Assembly: GCF_008931805.1 (NCBI RefSeq)
Contig: NZ_CP044399.1
Location: 3,893,370 to 3,957,369, forward strand
Direction of reading: 5' to 3'
DNA: 64,000 nt
Source of the DNA: Moritella marina ATCC 15381
GTDB taxonomy: Bacteria; Pseudomonadota; Gammaproteobacteria; Enterobacterales; Moritellaceae
In this document: piece by piece, positions 51,907 to 64,000 of the stretch
How the letters are laid out: each line of letters begins with the position of its first letter
Numbering within the stretch: position 1 is the stretch's first letter
Program-made: the position numbers and the translations under genes
Notes under the pieces: model-generated
Database searches by the model: none
Seen by the model: only the letters and a program-made list of their open reading frames with translations
What the model was told of the DNA's origin: nothing

Positions 51907-52164
51907 AAGTTTTTTGACTAATCAGCGATGCTGATTAAGTCGGCTCAATGAATTCTGTACTTCAACAACAAACCAAGGTTTGTTGTTTATAAAACCAAAT
52001 CTTTCGATTTAATTTAATGTTCACAATTACATTGATATAATTTTTGGTCATTATATCTCTGCAAGTGCTCACACAGATTGCTTGAATAAATTGTTAAAGA
52101 GCATACTGAGCGGCTGCTGCCGTGTCAGTGGGTGCGATTATAGACAACTCAGGTTTATTGACAA
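51907..52164 (-). promoter_or_regulatory. rrn5 leader with a single promoter P1 and boxA
   Basis: P1: TTGTCA (52164-52159), 16 bp, TATAAT (52142-52137), discriminator CGCACCC, then ACTGACACGG. BoxA at 52103-52091. No P2. First operon met by transcription and replication coming from the right. Positions 52165-52360 up to the nadE start hold no other recognisable feature. Confidence 0.8.
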
Positions 52165-52360
52165 GCGTTATTCTTAAATAAGATAACAAACAGCAAACAC
52201 TGTACACATTTAATACCAAATCGTTTTTTTTCGATCTAATTCATCTGTAAATACCGCTATATACTCGATACCATCATTATAAAAGTCATCACTTCTAATG
52301 CTCGAAACTAGTAATGTTCATTTATCGCGATACAATGACCTTAACCAAGGAGATAAACCC

Positions 52361-53197
52361 ATGACTGAACTTAAAAAACAAATTATCACAGAGATGAAAG
52401 TTAAACCGAGAATTGATATCGCCGATGAGATCCGTAGTCGCATTAACTTTATCAAGCAACAATTAGCTAACTCAGGATTAAAAAGTTTAGTATTAGGTAT
52501 AAGTGGTGGCGTTGATTCATCAACTTGTGGCCGTCTTTGTCAATTAGCTATCGAAGAGTTAAATACAGAACAAAGCAGTGATGAATTTAACTTCATTGCC
52601 GTTCGCTTACCTTACTCTGTCCAAGCCGATGAAGATGATGCACAAAAAGCGCTAAGCTTTATTAAGCCAAAAACGTCTGTCACTGTAAATATCCAATCTG
52701 GTTCAGACAGTATCCATAGTGAAGTACTTAAATCTGTACAAGATGCTGGATTACCAGAAACAACAACCTTTAACCAAGATTTCAATAAAGGTAACGTAAA
52801 AGCAAGAATGCGCATGATTGCACAATATGAAATTGCAGGCTTATATAGAGGCTTAGTACCAGGAACAGACCACAGCGCTGAAAACATTTCAGGCTTCTTT
52901 ACTAAACACGGCGATGGCGCTTGTGATTTAGCCCCTTTATTTGGTTTGAATAAACGTCAAGTAAGAGCGTTAGCTGAATTCTTAGGTGCTTCACAAGATG
53001 TATTCTTAAAAGTACCTACAGCAGATTTAGAAGAAGATCGCCCACAACTGGAAGATGAGATTGCACTTGGCGTAACTTATGATCAAATAGATGACTTCTT
53101 AGAAGGTAAATCTATTGATGCAAACGCTGAAGCAAAAATCATTGACACTTACTCTAAAACAACACATAAACGTAATGCAATACCGACACCAGCTTAA
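52361..53197 (+). CDS. nadE: ammonia-dependent NAD+ synthetase
   Basis: Amidates nicotinic acid adenine dinucleotide to NAD+ with ammonia. 278 aa, close to the 275 aa of E. coli NadE. The ATP-pyrophosphatase P-loop [14 protein letters not shown] lies near residues 47-60, followed by [31 protein letters not shown] and the C-terminal YSKTTHKR. I use ATG 52361 because AAGGAG stands eight bases before it; an upstream in-frame ATG at 52298 would add 21 unconserved residues. No glutaminase domain, so ammonia is the donor. Transcribed divergently from rrn5. Confidence 0.95.
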   Translation: MTELKKQIITEMKVKPRIDIADEIRSRINFIKQQLANSGLKSLVLGISGGVDSSTCGRLCQLAIEELNTEQSSDEFNFIAVRLPYSVQADEDDAQKALSFIKPKTSVTVNIQSGSDSIHSEVLKSVQDAGLPETTTFNQDFNKGNVKARMRMIAQYEIAGLYRGLVPGTDHSAENISGFFTKHGDGACDLAPLFGLNKRQVRALAEFLGASQDVFLKVPTADLEEDRPQLEDEIALGVTYDQIDDFLEGKSIDANAEAKIIDTYSKTTHKRNAIPTPA

Positions 53198-53222
53198 TTA
53201 TTGCTAAATTTATTTATAAAAT

Positions 53223-53250
53223 AAAAAGCAGAGATCGCTCTCTGCTTCTT
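53223..53250. terminator. terminator between convergent nadE and glmU
   Basis: AGCAGAGA-TCGC-TCTCTGCT stem with an A-run on the left and TTCTT on the right. It can serve both genes; stronger on the glmU side. Confidence 0.7.
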
Positions 53251-53271
53251 GCATCACTAACCTATCAATAA

Positions 53272-54636
53272 TTACTTTTCTATTTTCGTTGGTTTCGGCC
53301 AATTACGAATATGTCGCTGCTTAACCCGAGATATAACTAAATCATTTGCTTCAACATCTTTCGTTATTGTTGAGCCTGCAGCAACCGTCGCATTTTTGCC
53401 AATAGTCACAGGGGCTATAAGTTGGCTATCAGAACCAATAAATGCACCATCTTCAATAATCGTTTTAAACTTATTCACACCATCATAGTTACATGTAATA
53501 GTTCCTGCGCCGATATTTACTTTCTCGCCGATAACGCTATCGCCTAAATAGCTAAGATGCCCGGCTTTAGAACCTTTGCCTAATGTCGTTTTCTTCAATT
53601 CTACAAAATTACCTACGTGTGCATCATCTTCTAATATAGTGTCAGGACGTAAACGCGCAAACGGACCCGCACTACAATCAACACCTATAATGGCAGACTC
53701 AATAATTGAATTCGGTTTAATTTCTGAATTCGCACCGATATGACAATCTTTTAAAATGCAGTTAGCGCCAATAGTAACACCACTACCGATCGTTACTTTA
53801 CCTTCGATAATGACGTTGATATCAAATGTTACATCATTACCAACACTTACTTCGCCGCGTAAATCAAAACGATTCGGGTCAAGCATCGTCACGCCTTGTT
53901 CCATCAGCTTGTATGCTTGTAATTTTTGGTATGCACGCTCTAATTCTGCCAATTGCATACGGTTGTTAACACCTTCCACTTCAATGTTAGCGATTGGGTG
54001 TACCGCATTAATAGTACGTCCAGCTTGATGGGCGAGGGCAATAACATCGGTAAGGTAATATTCAGCTTGAGCATTGTTGTTATCTAATAGTGATAACCAA
54101 TGTTTAAAATCAGCACCATTAGCCACTAATATACCAGAGTTTACTTCATCGATTTTAAGTTGCTCTGCCGATGCATCTTTTTGCTCAACAATACCAACAA
54201 CCGTTTCAACATCACGCACAATACGGCCATAGCCCATTGGGTTATCAAGTTTAACCGTAAGTAAACCAATGCCGCCTTCAGGCTGAGACTGGCATAAGTG
54301 TGTCAATGTTTCTTGGCTAATTAATGGTACGTCACCATAAAGCACTAATACTTGTTCATCCGCTTTGAATTTATCCGCCGCTTGTTGCACTGCATGGCCA
54401 GTGCCTAATTGCTCAGCTTGAAGAACCCAATCTAGCTTGTCATCGTTAATGCGTGATTTAAGTAATTCAGCACCATGGCCATAGACCAAATGTATATCGT
54501 TAACATCTAACTGTTTTACGGTATCGATAACATGCTGAACCATTGGTTTTTTAGCGATTGGATGAAGTACTTTAGGAAGATCTGAACGCATACGCGTTCC
54601 TTTACCGGCAGCAAGAATAACGACACTAATAGGCAT
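53272..54636 (-). CDS. glmU: bifunctional UDP-GlcNAc pyrophosphorylase / glucosamine-1-phosphate acetyltransferase
   Basis: Makes UDP-N-acetylglucosamine for peptidoglycan and lipopolysaccharide. 454 aa. The N-terminal uridyltransferase has [19 protein letters not shown] at 8-26 and GYGRIVRD. The C-terminal left-handed beta-helix acetyltransferase is seen as repeated hexapeptides from about residue 250 ([36 protein letters not shown] with the catalytic His, [13 protein letters not shown]). It follows atpC, as in many gammaproteobacteria, but a terminator separates them. Confidence 0.97.
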   Translation of the reverse strand: MPISVVILAAGKGTRMRSDLPKVLHPIAKKPMVQHVIDTVKQLDVNDIHLVYGHGAELLKSRINDDKLDWVLQAEQLGTGHAVQQAADKFKADEQVLVLYGDVPLISQETLTHLCQSQPEGGIGLLTVKLDNPMGYGRIVRDVETVVGIVEQKDASAEQLKIDEVNSGILVANGADFKHWLSLLDNNNAQAEYYLTDVIALAHQAGRTINAVHPIANIEVEGVNNRMQLAELERAYQKLQAYKLMEQGVTMLDPNRFDLRGEVSVGNDVTFDINVIIEGKVTIGSGVTIGANCILKDCHIGANSEIKPNSIIESAIIGVDCSAGPFARLRPDTILEDDAHVGNFVELKKTTLGKGSKAGHLSYLGDSVIGEKVNIGAGTITCNYDGVNKFKTIIEDGAFIGSDSQLIAPVTIGKNATVAAGSTITKDVEANDLVISRVKQRHIRNWPKPTKIEK

Positions 54637-54733
54637 AATAGGCTCTTATCAAAAGATGAATAATTAAAATAAATAGTAATTAGATTATAGGGAATAAATA
54701 GGTTTAACAATATGAATAGTTTAATGAAGATAT

Positions 54734-54762
54734 AAAAAAAGCGACCCTAAGGTCGCTTTTTG
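54734..54762 (-). terminator. terminator of the atp operon
   Basis: AAAAAGCGACC-CTAA-GGTCGCTTTTT stem with U-run on the minus strand, 51 bp beyond the atpC stop and before glmU. Confidence 0.88.
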
Positions 54763-54812
54763 ACAACTACACGTGATCAATTAAAGATCCACTTAATCTA
54801 ACCTAAGTTAAA

Positions 54813-55238
54813 TTAGTTGAATTTTTTAACCAATTTAAGCACACGAAGTTGAGCAATAGCATCAGCCAATTGAATCGCTACTTGAGTGTAATCTACATCT
54901 TGATTAGTTGCAGAGTTACTCAGTAGTTCTTCAGCTTGTCTTTTGGCTTCTTGCGCTTTGGCTAAATCTAGATCTTCTGCACGAATCGCAGTATCAGCCA
55001 GCACGGTAACTTCGCCAGGTTGTACTTCACAAGTACCACCTGAAACAAAGATAACTTCTTCTTCACCGTGTTGTTTAACCAAGCGCACCATGCCAGGTAC
55101 TATTCCAGTTAATAGTGGTGTATGTCCAGCTAAAATGCCGAACTCACCGCCAGAACCGGTAACTTGAATGCTTTCAGCACGCCCAGAAAATAAAACACCT
55201 TCTGCGCTTACTACATTCAAATCAAAAGTCATAGCCAT
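54813..55238 (-). CDS. atpC: F1Fo ATP synthase epsilon subunit
   Basis: Central-stalk and inhibitory subunit of the F1 part. 141 aa: N-terminal beta-sandwich ([28 protein letters not shown]) and a C-terminal two-helix domain ([14 protein letters not shown]) that can inhibit hydrolysis. Last gene of the operon, 15 bp after atpD. Confidence 0.96.
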   Translation of the reverse strand: MAMTFDLNVVSAEGVLFSGRAESIQVTGSGGEFGILAGHTPLLTGIVPGMVRLVKQHGEEEVIFVSGGTCEVQPGEVTVLADTAIRAEDLDLAKAQEAKRQAEELLSNSATNQDVDYTQVAIQLADAIAQLRVLKLVKKFN

Positions 55239-55253
55239 AGTGCCCTCGCTTAT

Positions 55254-57535
<2,282 letters not shown>

Positions 57536-57583
57536 TTGCTTCTCCTATTAAGCTAGCTGTGGCAGCAAAGGCTGCCACCGCTC

Positions 57584-59125
57584 TTACCAGGTTTGTGTAG
57601 ACTTAAAGCTTGCAAGTAAGCTTGTTAGCTTAGCTTGAACATCTTTGTCGTACGCGCCTGTTTCATTAATAGAAGCAAGTAAATCAGCGTGTTCTGCTTT
57701 AGCATAAGCTTGTAGAGACGCTTCAAAGCTAACAATTTTGTTAACTTCAACATCTTCTAATGCACCAGTTTCTGCTGCATATAAAGATAGAGCCTGCTCT
57801 GCAACACTCATTGGTGCATATTGGCCTTGCTTCATTAGCTCAGTAACTTTCGCACCATGATCAAGCTGCTTACGCGTTGCATCATCAAGGTCTGAAGAGA
57901 ATTGAGCAAATGCTGCTAATTCACGGTACTGTGCTAGTGCGGTACGAATACCACCAGATAGTTTCTTAATGATCTTCGTTTGTGCTGAACCACCAACACG
58001 CGATACAGAGATACCTGGATCAACAGCAGGACGTGTGCCTGAGTTAAATAGCTCTGTAGTCAAGAAGATCTGACCATCGGTAATAGAAATTACGTTCGTT
58101 GGTACGAACGCAGATACGTCACCACCTTGAGTTTCAATGATAGGAAGAGCAGTTAAAGAACCAGTCTTACCTTTCACTTCACCTTTAGTGAACGCTTCTA
58201 CGTACTCAGCGTTTACACGAGCTGCACGCTCTAGTAGACGTGAATGTAGATAGAAAACATCACCAGGGTATGCTTCACGGCCCGGTGGACGACGTAAAAG
58301 TAATGAAATTTGACGGTAAGCAACGGCTTGCTTAGACAAATCATCATATACGATCAGTGCATCTTCACCACGGTCACGGAAGTATTCACCCATAGCACAA
58401 CCAGAGTATGGTGCTAAGTATTGTAGTGCTGCAGCTTCAGAAGCTGTTGCAACAACAAGAATAGTGTTTTCCATTGCGCCATGTTCTTCAAGCTTACGTA
58501 CAACACTAGCTACGGTAGAAGCTTTCTGACCGATTGCTACGTATACACATTTGATGCCTGAGTCTTTTTGGTTAATGATTGCATCGATAGCGATAGCACT
58601 CTTACCAACCTGACGGTCACCAATAATAAGCTCACGTTGACCACGACCGATTGGGATCATAGCGTCAATCGCTTTAATACCAATTTGTACAGGTTGGTCA
58701 ACAGATTTACGTTCCATTACACCCGGTGCAATTACTTCAACAGGAGAGAAACCATCGTTGTCGATAGGTCCTTTACCGTCGATAGGCTCACCAAGTGTGT
58801 TTAAAACACGACCTAATAAGTTGCGACCTACTGGCACTTCAAAGATACGTCCAGTTGAACGCACTTTTTGGCCTTCTGCAAGACCCATGTAAGAACCCAT
58901 TACTACCGCACCAACAGAGTCACGCTCTAGGTTTAATGCAATACCAAAGCGGTTGCCAGGTAATTCAATCATTTCGCCTTGCATACAGTCTGCAAGGCCA
59001 TGAATACGAATAATACCATCGCTTACTGAAACGATCGTACCTTCATTTCTTGCTTCACTAACAACGCTGAATTTTTCAATACGTTGTTTGATCAGATCAC
59101 TGATTTCTGTAGAATTCAGTTGCAT
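57584..59125 (-). CDS. atpA: F1Fo ATP synthase alpha subunit
   Basis: Non-catalytic nucleotide-binding subunit of F1. 513 aa from ATG 59125, the E. coli length; an in-frame TTG at 59137 is less likely. Starts [17 protein letters not shown]-loop [15 protein letters not shown], and the signature [23 protein letters not shown] precedes the ATG; atpH ends 12 bp upstream. Confidence 0.97.
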   Translation of the reverse strand: MQLNSTEISDLIKQRIEKFSVVSEARNEGTIVSVSDGIIRIHGLADCMQGEMIELPGNRFGIALNLERDSVGAVVMGSYMGLAEGQKVRSTGRIFEVPVGRNLLGRVLNTLGEPIDGKGPIDNDGFSPVEVIAPGVMERKSVDQPVQIGIKAIDAMIPIGRGQRELIIGDRQVGKSAIAIDAIINQKDSGIKCVYVAIGQKASTVASVVRKLEEHGAMENTILVVATASEAAALQYLAPYSGCAMGEYFRDRGEDALIVYDDLSKQAVAYRQISLLLRRPPGREAYPGDVFYLHSRLLERAARVNAEYVEAFTKGEVKGKTGSLTALPIIETQGGDVSAFVPTNVISITDGQIFLTTELFNSGTRPAVDPGISVSRVGGSAQTKIIKKLSGGIRTALAQYRELAAFAQFSSDLDDATRKQLDHGAKVTELMKQGQYAPMSVAEQALSLYAAETGALEDVEVNKIVSFEASLQAYAKAEHADLLASINETGAYDKDVQAKLTSLLASFKSTQTW

Positions 59126-59137
59126 GCTATTCCCCAA

Positions 59138-59671
59138 TTACGATTGTAGCGCTTCCGCAAGTTTATTTAACTTACCGCGTACAGAGCCATCAATAACTAA
59201 ATCACCAGTCTGAATAACCAGACCACCAATTAACGTGTTATCAACGTTGCAATTTAACTTAACTTTGCGTGCTAAACGCTTTTCCAATGCAATGACAATG
59301 TTTGCTTCTTGCGTAGCCGTTAACGGCATTGCAGATGTTACATCAGCATCAACAGATTTCTCATGTTCCGCTTTGTAAAGTGCAAATAAAGTAACAATGC
59401 TTGGTAATGCGCTTAAACGAACGTTATCAGCCAATACTTTAATAAAGTTTTGACCCGATTCGTTAAGTTGTTCATCCGCAACGTTGATAAAGATATCAGC
59501 GATAGCTTGTGAACCAACAGCGCCATTTAATAAGGTAGAAATGTCTTTATTTACCGCGATTTCCGCAGTAAAAGCTAACATTTCTTGCCATTTATCAATA
59601 GCCTGTTCCTTAACGGCAAAATCAAATGCAGCTTTAGCATATGGACGAGCAATAGTAGTCAAATCAGACAT
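59138..59671 (-). CDS. atpH: F1Fo ATP synthase delta subunit
   Basis: Links F1 to the peripheral b-subunit stalk. 177 aa, with the standard N-terminus [14 protein letters not shown] and C-terminal [20 protein letters not shown]. 14 bp from atpF. Confidence 0.96.
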   Translation of the reverse strand: MSDLTTIARPYAKAAFDFAVKEQAIDKWQEMLAFTAEIAVNKDISTLLNGAVGSQAIADIFINVADEQLNESGQNFIKVLADNVRLSALPSIVTLFALYKAEHEKSVDADVTSAMPLTATQEANIVIALEKRLARKVKLNCNVDNTLIGGLVIQTGDLVIDGSVRGKLNKLAEALQS

Positions 59672-59685
59672 AAGCCCCCCAGTTG

Positions 59686-60156
59686 TTAAAGTTCTGCAAC
59701 GATTTTGTCTACGATGTCACTGTTAGCAGCTTCATCGATAGAACGTTCGATAATTTTTTCAGCACCGGCAATAGCTAAACCAGCTACTTGTTTGCGTAAC
59801 TCTTCTTTTAGACGATTACGTTCTGCTTCAACTTCAGCTTCTGCTTGAGCAAGAATTTTAGTTCGCTCTGCATTCGCTTCATCTTTAGCTTCATCGACTA
59901 TCTGAGATTTACGCTTATTTGCTGCATCAATGATATCTGCCGCTTGCGCTTTAGCATCTTTCAATTGATCTGTTGCTTTAGCTTCCGCTAGCTTCAGATC
60001 TTTCGCAGCTTTATCCGCACTTGCAAGGCCATCAGCAATTTTCTTTTGACGTTCTTCGATAGCCGCAATTAATGGCGGCCATACATATTTCATACAAAAT
60101 AGTACGAATAACGTGAAAGAAATCGCTTGTCCTAAAAGAGTTGCGTTGATATTCAC
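59686..60156 (-). CDS. atpF: F1Fo ATP synthase b subunit
   Basis: Peripheral stalk. 156 aa: one N-terminal membrane helix ([20 protein letters not shown]) and a long, charged Ala/Glu/Lys-rich coiled coil. The gene starts 37 bp downstream of the atpE stop. Confidence 0.96.
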   Translation of the reverse strand: MNINATLLGQAISFTLFVLFCMKYVWPPLIAAIEERQKKIADGLASADKAAKDLKLAEAKATDQLKDAKAQAADIIDAANKRKSQIVDEAKDEANAERTKILAQAEAEVEAERNRLKEELRKQVAGLAIAGAEKIIERSIDEAANSDIVDKIVAEL

Positions 60157-60192
60157 AACGAACCTCCTGGTTAGTAGTGGACCGAAAGCTGA

Positions 60193-60465
<273 letters not shown>

Positions 60466-60485
60466 TTAAAATTTGTGTTTATAAA

Positions 60486-61265
<780 letters not shown>

Positions 61266-61655
61266 TCATCCCAGTTTTTTGTTCATAAAATAAGGAGCAA
61301 ATAATTGTGAGCCAATCGCTAATGAAAACGTCACGTAAAGAGGAAGATAATTCACCTTAACGAAACCTAACACCGCAATAAAAAACACAACTGTCAGGAC
61401 CAATTTTAACGATTCACCCAGTGCAAATGACGACACTACATCTTTCATTTGTCTAGCGCCCATAAACCGGAAAGCTAAACGCGTAAAAATATAATTTGGT
61501 AACACATAAATGATGCCACCAAATACTGCAGAACGAGCTGAAAGCTCTCCGTCAATTAACAAAAAAGTTAACGCGCAAACGATCACTAATAGCACCTGAA
61601 ACACAATCAGCTTAATCGCTTGATTGAACGCATTCATTGCTAATTTATTTGACAC
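61266..61655 (-). CDS. atpI: ATP synthase accessory protein AtpI
   Basis: Small membrane protein that helps assemble the c ring or import magnesium, encoded first in the operon. 129 aa with four predicted membrane helices (LIVFQVLLVIVCALTFLL, FGGIIYVLPNYIF, LKLVLTVVFFIAVLGF, LYVTFSLAIGS). It ends 3 bp before atpB. Confidence 0.93.
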   Translation of the reverse strand: MSNKLAMNAFNQAIKLIVFQVLLVIVCALTFLLIDGELSARSAVFGGIIYVLPNYIFTRLAFRFMGARQMKDVVSSFALGESLKLVLTVVFFIAVLGFVKVNYLPLYVTFSLAIGSQLFAPYFMNKKLG

Positions 61656-61727
61656 AATAAACCCCTAAAACAATCTTTTTGAAGCATTCAAAAAAAATAT
61701 ACAAAAACGCTTCTAAAAGCAGGATAA

Positions 61728-61755
61728 ATTATACGTTGAAGTGGTGCTAATGCAA
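61728..61755 (-). promoter_or_regulatory. predicted promoter of the atp operon
   Basis: Minus strand: TTGCAT (61755-61750), 16-bp spacer, TATAAT (61733-61728). The leader to the atpI ATG is about 65 nt. The remaining sequence to 62043 (about 290 bp) is AT-rich and holds no gene or clear terminator that I can see. Confidence 0.65.
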
Positions 61756-62043
61756 CTGATTGCAACCGAGATAAGGAAAGCTAAGTAGAATATTCTGAAA
61801 AATGAGATATGACAGGCGTTACCCACTAATGAGTATCACCCTTATAATATTAAATTCTAAACAACGCGGTTATTATGAAATAAAGTTATTTTGACATTGT
61901 AGGAAATATAAGCCATTGATATTTCGAATGAAGATAATTGTTCATAAAAGCGTATCTTACTGAGCTAAGTATATTTACTCGCCCACAACACCGCTTTTAT
62001 AAATCTTAACTTAATTTGATCTTTATCACTTGAAGATTAAAAT

Positions 62044-62940
62044 TTAATCTAAAGTTGAAACTATATCATCCAATTCAGCAAGGCTAGTATAATCAATAGT
62101 TAACTTGCCACAGCCATTTGCACCTTGTTTAATAATAACTTTAGCTTTTAATCGCTCAGATAAGCGATATTCGAGGCTCGCAACATCCGGATCTTTCACC
62201 TTTACAGAGGTACTTTCGACCTTAGGTTCAAGTAGTTTTTTGACCAATTTTTCAGTGTCACGAACCGTTAATCCACGCTGGGCAATATTACTCGCCGCTT
62301 GTGATTGTAATTCACCTTCAAGACCCAATAAAGCACGCCCATGCCCCATCTCAATATCACCATGTTCAAGTAAGATTTTGACGTCAGAATTGAGGCCATT
62401 TAGGCGTAATAAATTTGACACTGATGCTCGAGATTTCCCCACTGCATCTGCCACTTGTTGATGAGTCAATGAGAACTCTTCGATAAGACGCTGCAATGCC
62501 GTTGATTCTTCCATCGCGTTTAAGTCTTCACGTTGGATATTCTCAATCAACGCCATCGCCATAACGGCTTCATCTGCAACATCTTTAACGATACAAGGTA
62601 CTTGGCTTAAACCTGCAAGTTGTGCTGCGCGCCAACGACGTTCACCGGCAATAATTTCATATTGCTGTTCGCAAAGTTCACGGACAACGATAGGTTGGAT
62701 GATGCCTTGCGCGGTAATAGAAGCAGCTAACTCATCAAGTGCGTCAGTTGCCATATCTTTACGTGGCTGATATTTACCTGGGTATAACCATTCAACCGGT
62801 AATTTTTTTAACTCATTTTCAACCACAGCCAAGACAGGTGATGGTACATCTTCAATAGCTTGTTCTTTCGTTCTCGCTATCGCACTTGTCCCCAGTAATG
62901 CATCCAGACCTTTACCTAAACCTCGTTTTTTCGTATTCAT
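62044..62940 (-). CDS. parB: chromosome-partitioning protein ParB
   Basis: Centromere-binding CTPase that spreads from parS and loads SMC. 298 aa. N-terminal ParA-contact segment KKRGLGKGLDALLG at 4-17, the CTP-binding box GERRWRAAQLAG, ENIQREDLNAMEE, the HTH (LTHQQVADAVGKSRASVSNLLRL), and a C-terminal dimerisation tail. Its ATG overlaps the parA stop by 4 bp (ATGA). Confidence 0.96.
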   Translation of the reverse strand: MNTKKRGLGKGLDALLGTSAIARTKEQAIEDVPSPVLAVVENELKKLPVEWLYPGKYQPRKDMATDALDELAASITAQGIIQPIVVRELCEQQYEIIAGERRWRAAQLAGLSQVPCIVKDVADEAVMAMALIENIQREDLNAMEESTALQRLIEEFSLTHQQVADAVGKSRASVSNLLRLNGLNSDVKILLEHGDIEMGHGRALLGLEGELQSQAASNIAQRGLTVRDTEKLVKKLLEPKVESTSVKVKDPDVASLEYRLSERLKAKVIIKQGANGCGKLTIDYTSLAELDDIVSTLD

Positions 62941-63740
62941 GCTTGTTCCTTTGCCTGTACGTGCTCTTCATTGGCTAATTCTTGACGACGAATGATTTCT
63001 CCGGCGAGTGCCAAATAGGCTTTAGCACCGCTTGATGATTTATCATAATACATAGCAGGTGCACCAAAGCTTGGCGCTTCAGCTAAACGGACATTACGGG
63101 GGATCACTGTACGATAGACTTTATCGCTAAAATGTTGCTTAAGTTGTTCAGATACGTCTGATGCTAAGCGATTACGTGGGTCATACATGGTGCGCAGTAT
63201 ACCTTCAATTTTAAGTTCAGGATTAACTGCAGCCGCCAATTTAGTGGTGGTATCCATTAATGCAGTGAGGCCTTCAAGTGCATAATATTCACATTGCATC
63301 GGTACAATAATTGAATCAGCAGCCGCCATCGCATTAATGGTTAATAAGTTTAATGACGGTGGGCAATCAATAAAAATATAATCATAGTAATCTTTCACCG
63401 CAGCTAACGCGTTCTTTAATCGTAATTCACGCGCAAAGAATTCCATTAACTTAATTTCAGCGGCGGTCACATCTTGGTTCGCCGCAATTAAGTGGTATTT
63501 CCCCGACGTTTCCTTAACAACCACTTCATTTACCTGCTTTTCATCAACCAGTAGATCATAGGCAGAGTGCTCGACGCTATATTTATCAACGCCACTGCCC
63601 ATGGTTGCGTTACCCTGTGGATCAAGATCGATTAGCAATACCTTACGCTTAGTCGCCGACATTGAGGCTGCTAGATTGACACAAGTAGTTGTTTTTCCTA
63701 CGCCACCTTTTTGGTTAGCTATTGCTATGATTTTGCCCAC
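62937..63740 (-). CDS. parA: chromosome-partitioning ATPase ParA (Soj)
   Basis: Walker-type DNA-binding ATPase that moves ParB-bound origins. 267 aa. Deviant Walker A KGGVGKTT at 11-18 with the signature Lys11, switch I region DLDPQGNAT, Walker B YIFIDCPPSLNLLT. 12 bp after rsmG. Confidence 0.97.
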   Translation of the reverse strand: MGKIIAIANQKGGVGKTTTCVNLAASMSATKRKVLLIDLDPQGNATMGSGVDKYSVEHSAYDLLVDEKQVNEVVVKETSGKYHLIAANQDVTAAEIKLMEFFARELRLKNALAAVKDYYDYIFIDCPPSLNLLTINAMAAADSIIVPMQCEYYALEGLTALMDTTTKLAAAVNPELKIEGILRTMYDPRNRLASDVSEQLKQHFSDKVYRTVIPRNVRLAEAPSFGAPAMYYDKSSSGAKAYLALAGEIIRRQELANEEHVQAKEQA

Positions 63741-63752
63741 AAATGTTCCCTA

Positions 63753-64000
63753 TTATTTAATCTCTGACATAACGATTAGATGACGTTCGCCCTCTAACTC
63801 TGGCACTGTTAGTTTATGTGCAACTTCCAGTTTGAATTGAGTATTCAATGTTTTAATTTCACCCGTTGGTTTTACCCCTTTCAACGCGTAAAACAAGCCA
63901 CCTTGTTTTGGTAGATGCTTGCACCAATGTAACATATCTTCTAATGAAGCAAACGCACGACTTAATACACCATCAAATTTAATTTCTGGTTGGTATTCTT
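63753..64000 (-). CDS. rsmG: 16S rRNA (guanine527-N7)-methyltransferase RsmG, C-terminal part
   Basis: Only the last 82 codons or so are in the window; the frame is open to the right edge. The visible part has the family sequence [16 protein letters not shown], then GLFYALKG and the ending [11 protein letters not shown]. This is the rsmG-parA-parB order beside oriC in many gammaproteobacteria. Confidence 0.93.
   Translation of the reverse strand, partial: EYQPEIKFDGVLSRAFASLEDMLHWCKHLPKQGGLFYALKGVKPTGEIKTLNTQFKLEVAHKLTVPELEGERHLIVMSEIK

Noticed and set aside
54770..54780. CACGTGATC near 54770 as a parS half-site
   Set aside because: It matches only the central CACGTG and lacks the GTTT/AAAC flanks of parS.

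Overview
This window is a chromosomal segment of a marine, AT-leaning gammaproteobacterium. The rRNA, the ATP synthase proteins and the ubiE-ubiJ-ubiB-tatABC-tatD order fit the Alteromonadales/Vibrionales side of the class. I suspect a Moritella-like organism, but that is an impression, not a demonstrated identification. The right end (rsmG fragment, parA, parB, atpI-B-E-F-H-A-G-D-C, glmU) is the usual gene order beside oriC. Nearly everything, including all rRNA, runs on the minus strand, away from the presumed origin, so transcription is co-directional with replication.

Layout from left to right. Positions 39-13505 hold ppx, hemB, a calB-type aldehyde dehydrogenase with a TetR regulator, the ubiE-ubiJ-ubiB-tatA-tatB-tatC-tatD cluster, and a codBA cytosine salvage operon. 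A gene-poor strip follows with a decayed second copy of tRNA-Asp. Positions 13506-19213 are the first rRNA operon (rrn1 in left-to-right numbering), with tRNA-Ile and tRNA-Ala in its spacer and a distal tRNA-Asp. Positions 19388-29150 are the only protein-coding island inside the rRNA region: two unrecognised small genes, leuA, a CobW-type GTPase, a YecA-family protein, the copA-cueR copper operon and pgi. Positions 29331-52164 hold four more complete rRNA operons (rrn2 to rrn5) head to tail with no protein gene between them. Positions 52361-64000 hold nadE, glmU, the complete ATP synthase operon, parB, parA and the end of rsmG.

The most unusual feature is the rRNA array: five operons in 39 kb, four of them contiguous. 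They are mosaic. Spacers carry Ile+Ala tRNAs (rrn1), a Glu tRNA (rrn3) or none (rrn2, 4, 5). Leaders carry two promoters (rrn1, rrn4) or one (rrn2, 3, 5). Two of the inter-operon spacers are identical by eye at a 5,869-bp period, and the flank of rrn5 contains a copy of the pgi terminator region. Two compensated base-pair changes in rrn4 show that some copy differences are real.

Other copy differences cannot be biological. They are indels in universally conserved rRNA positions, concentrated at CC(A/T)GG sites and homopolymers, and look like consensus errors at methylated cytosines in unpolished long-read data. Treat single-base differences among the rRNA copies with caution. I found no CRISPR array, prophage, intact insertion sequence, toxin-antitoxin or defence system. 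The functional genes are housekeeping genes of known families, except the two small genes at 19388-20336.
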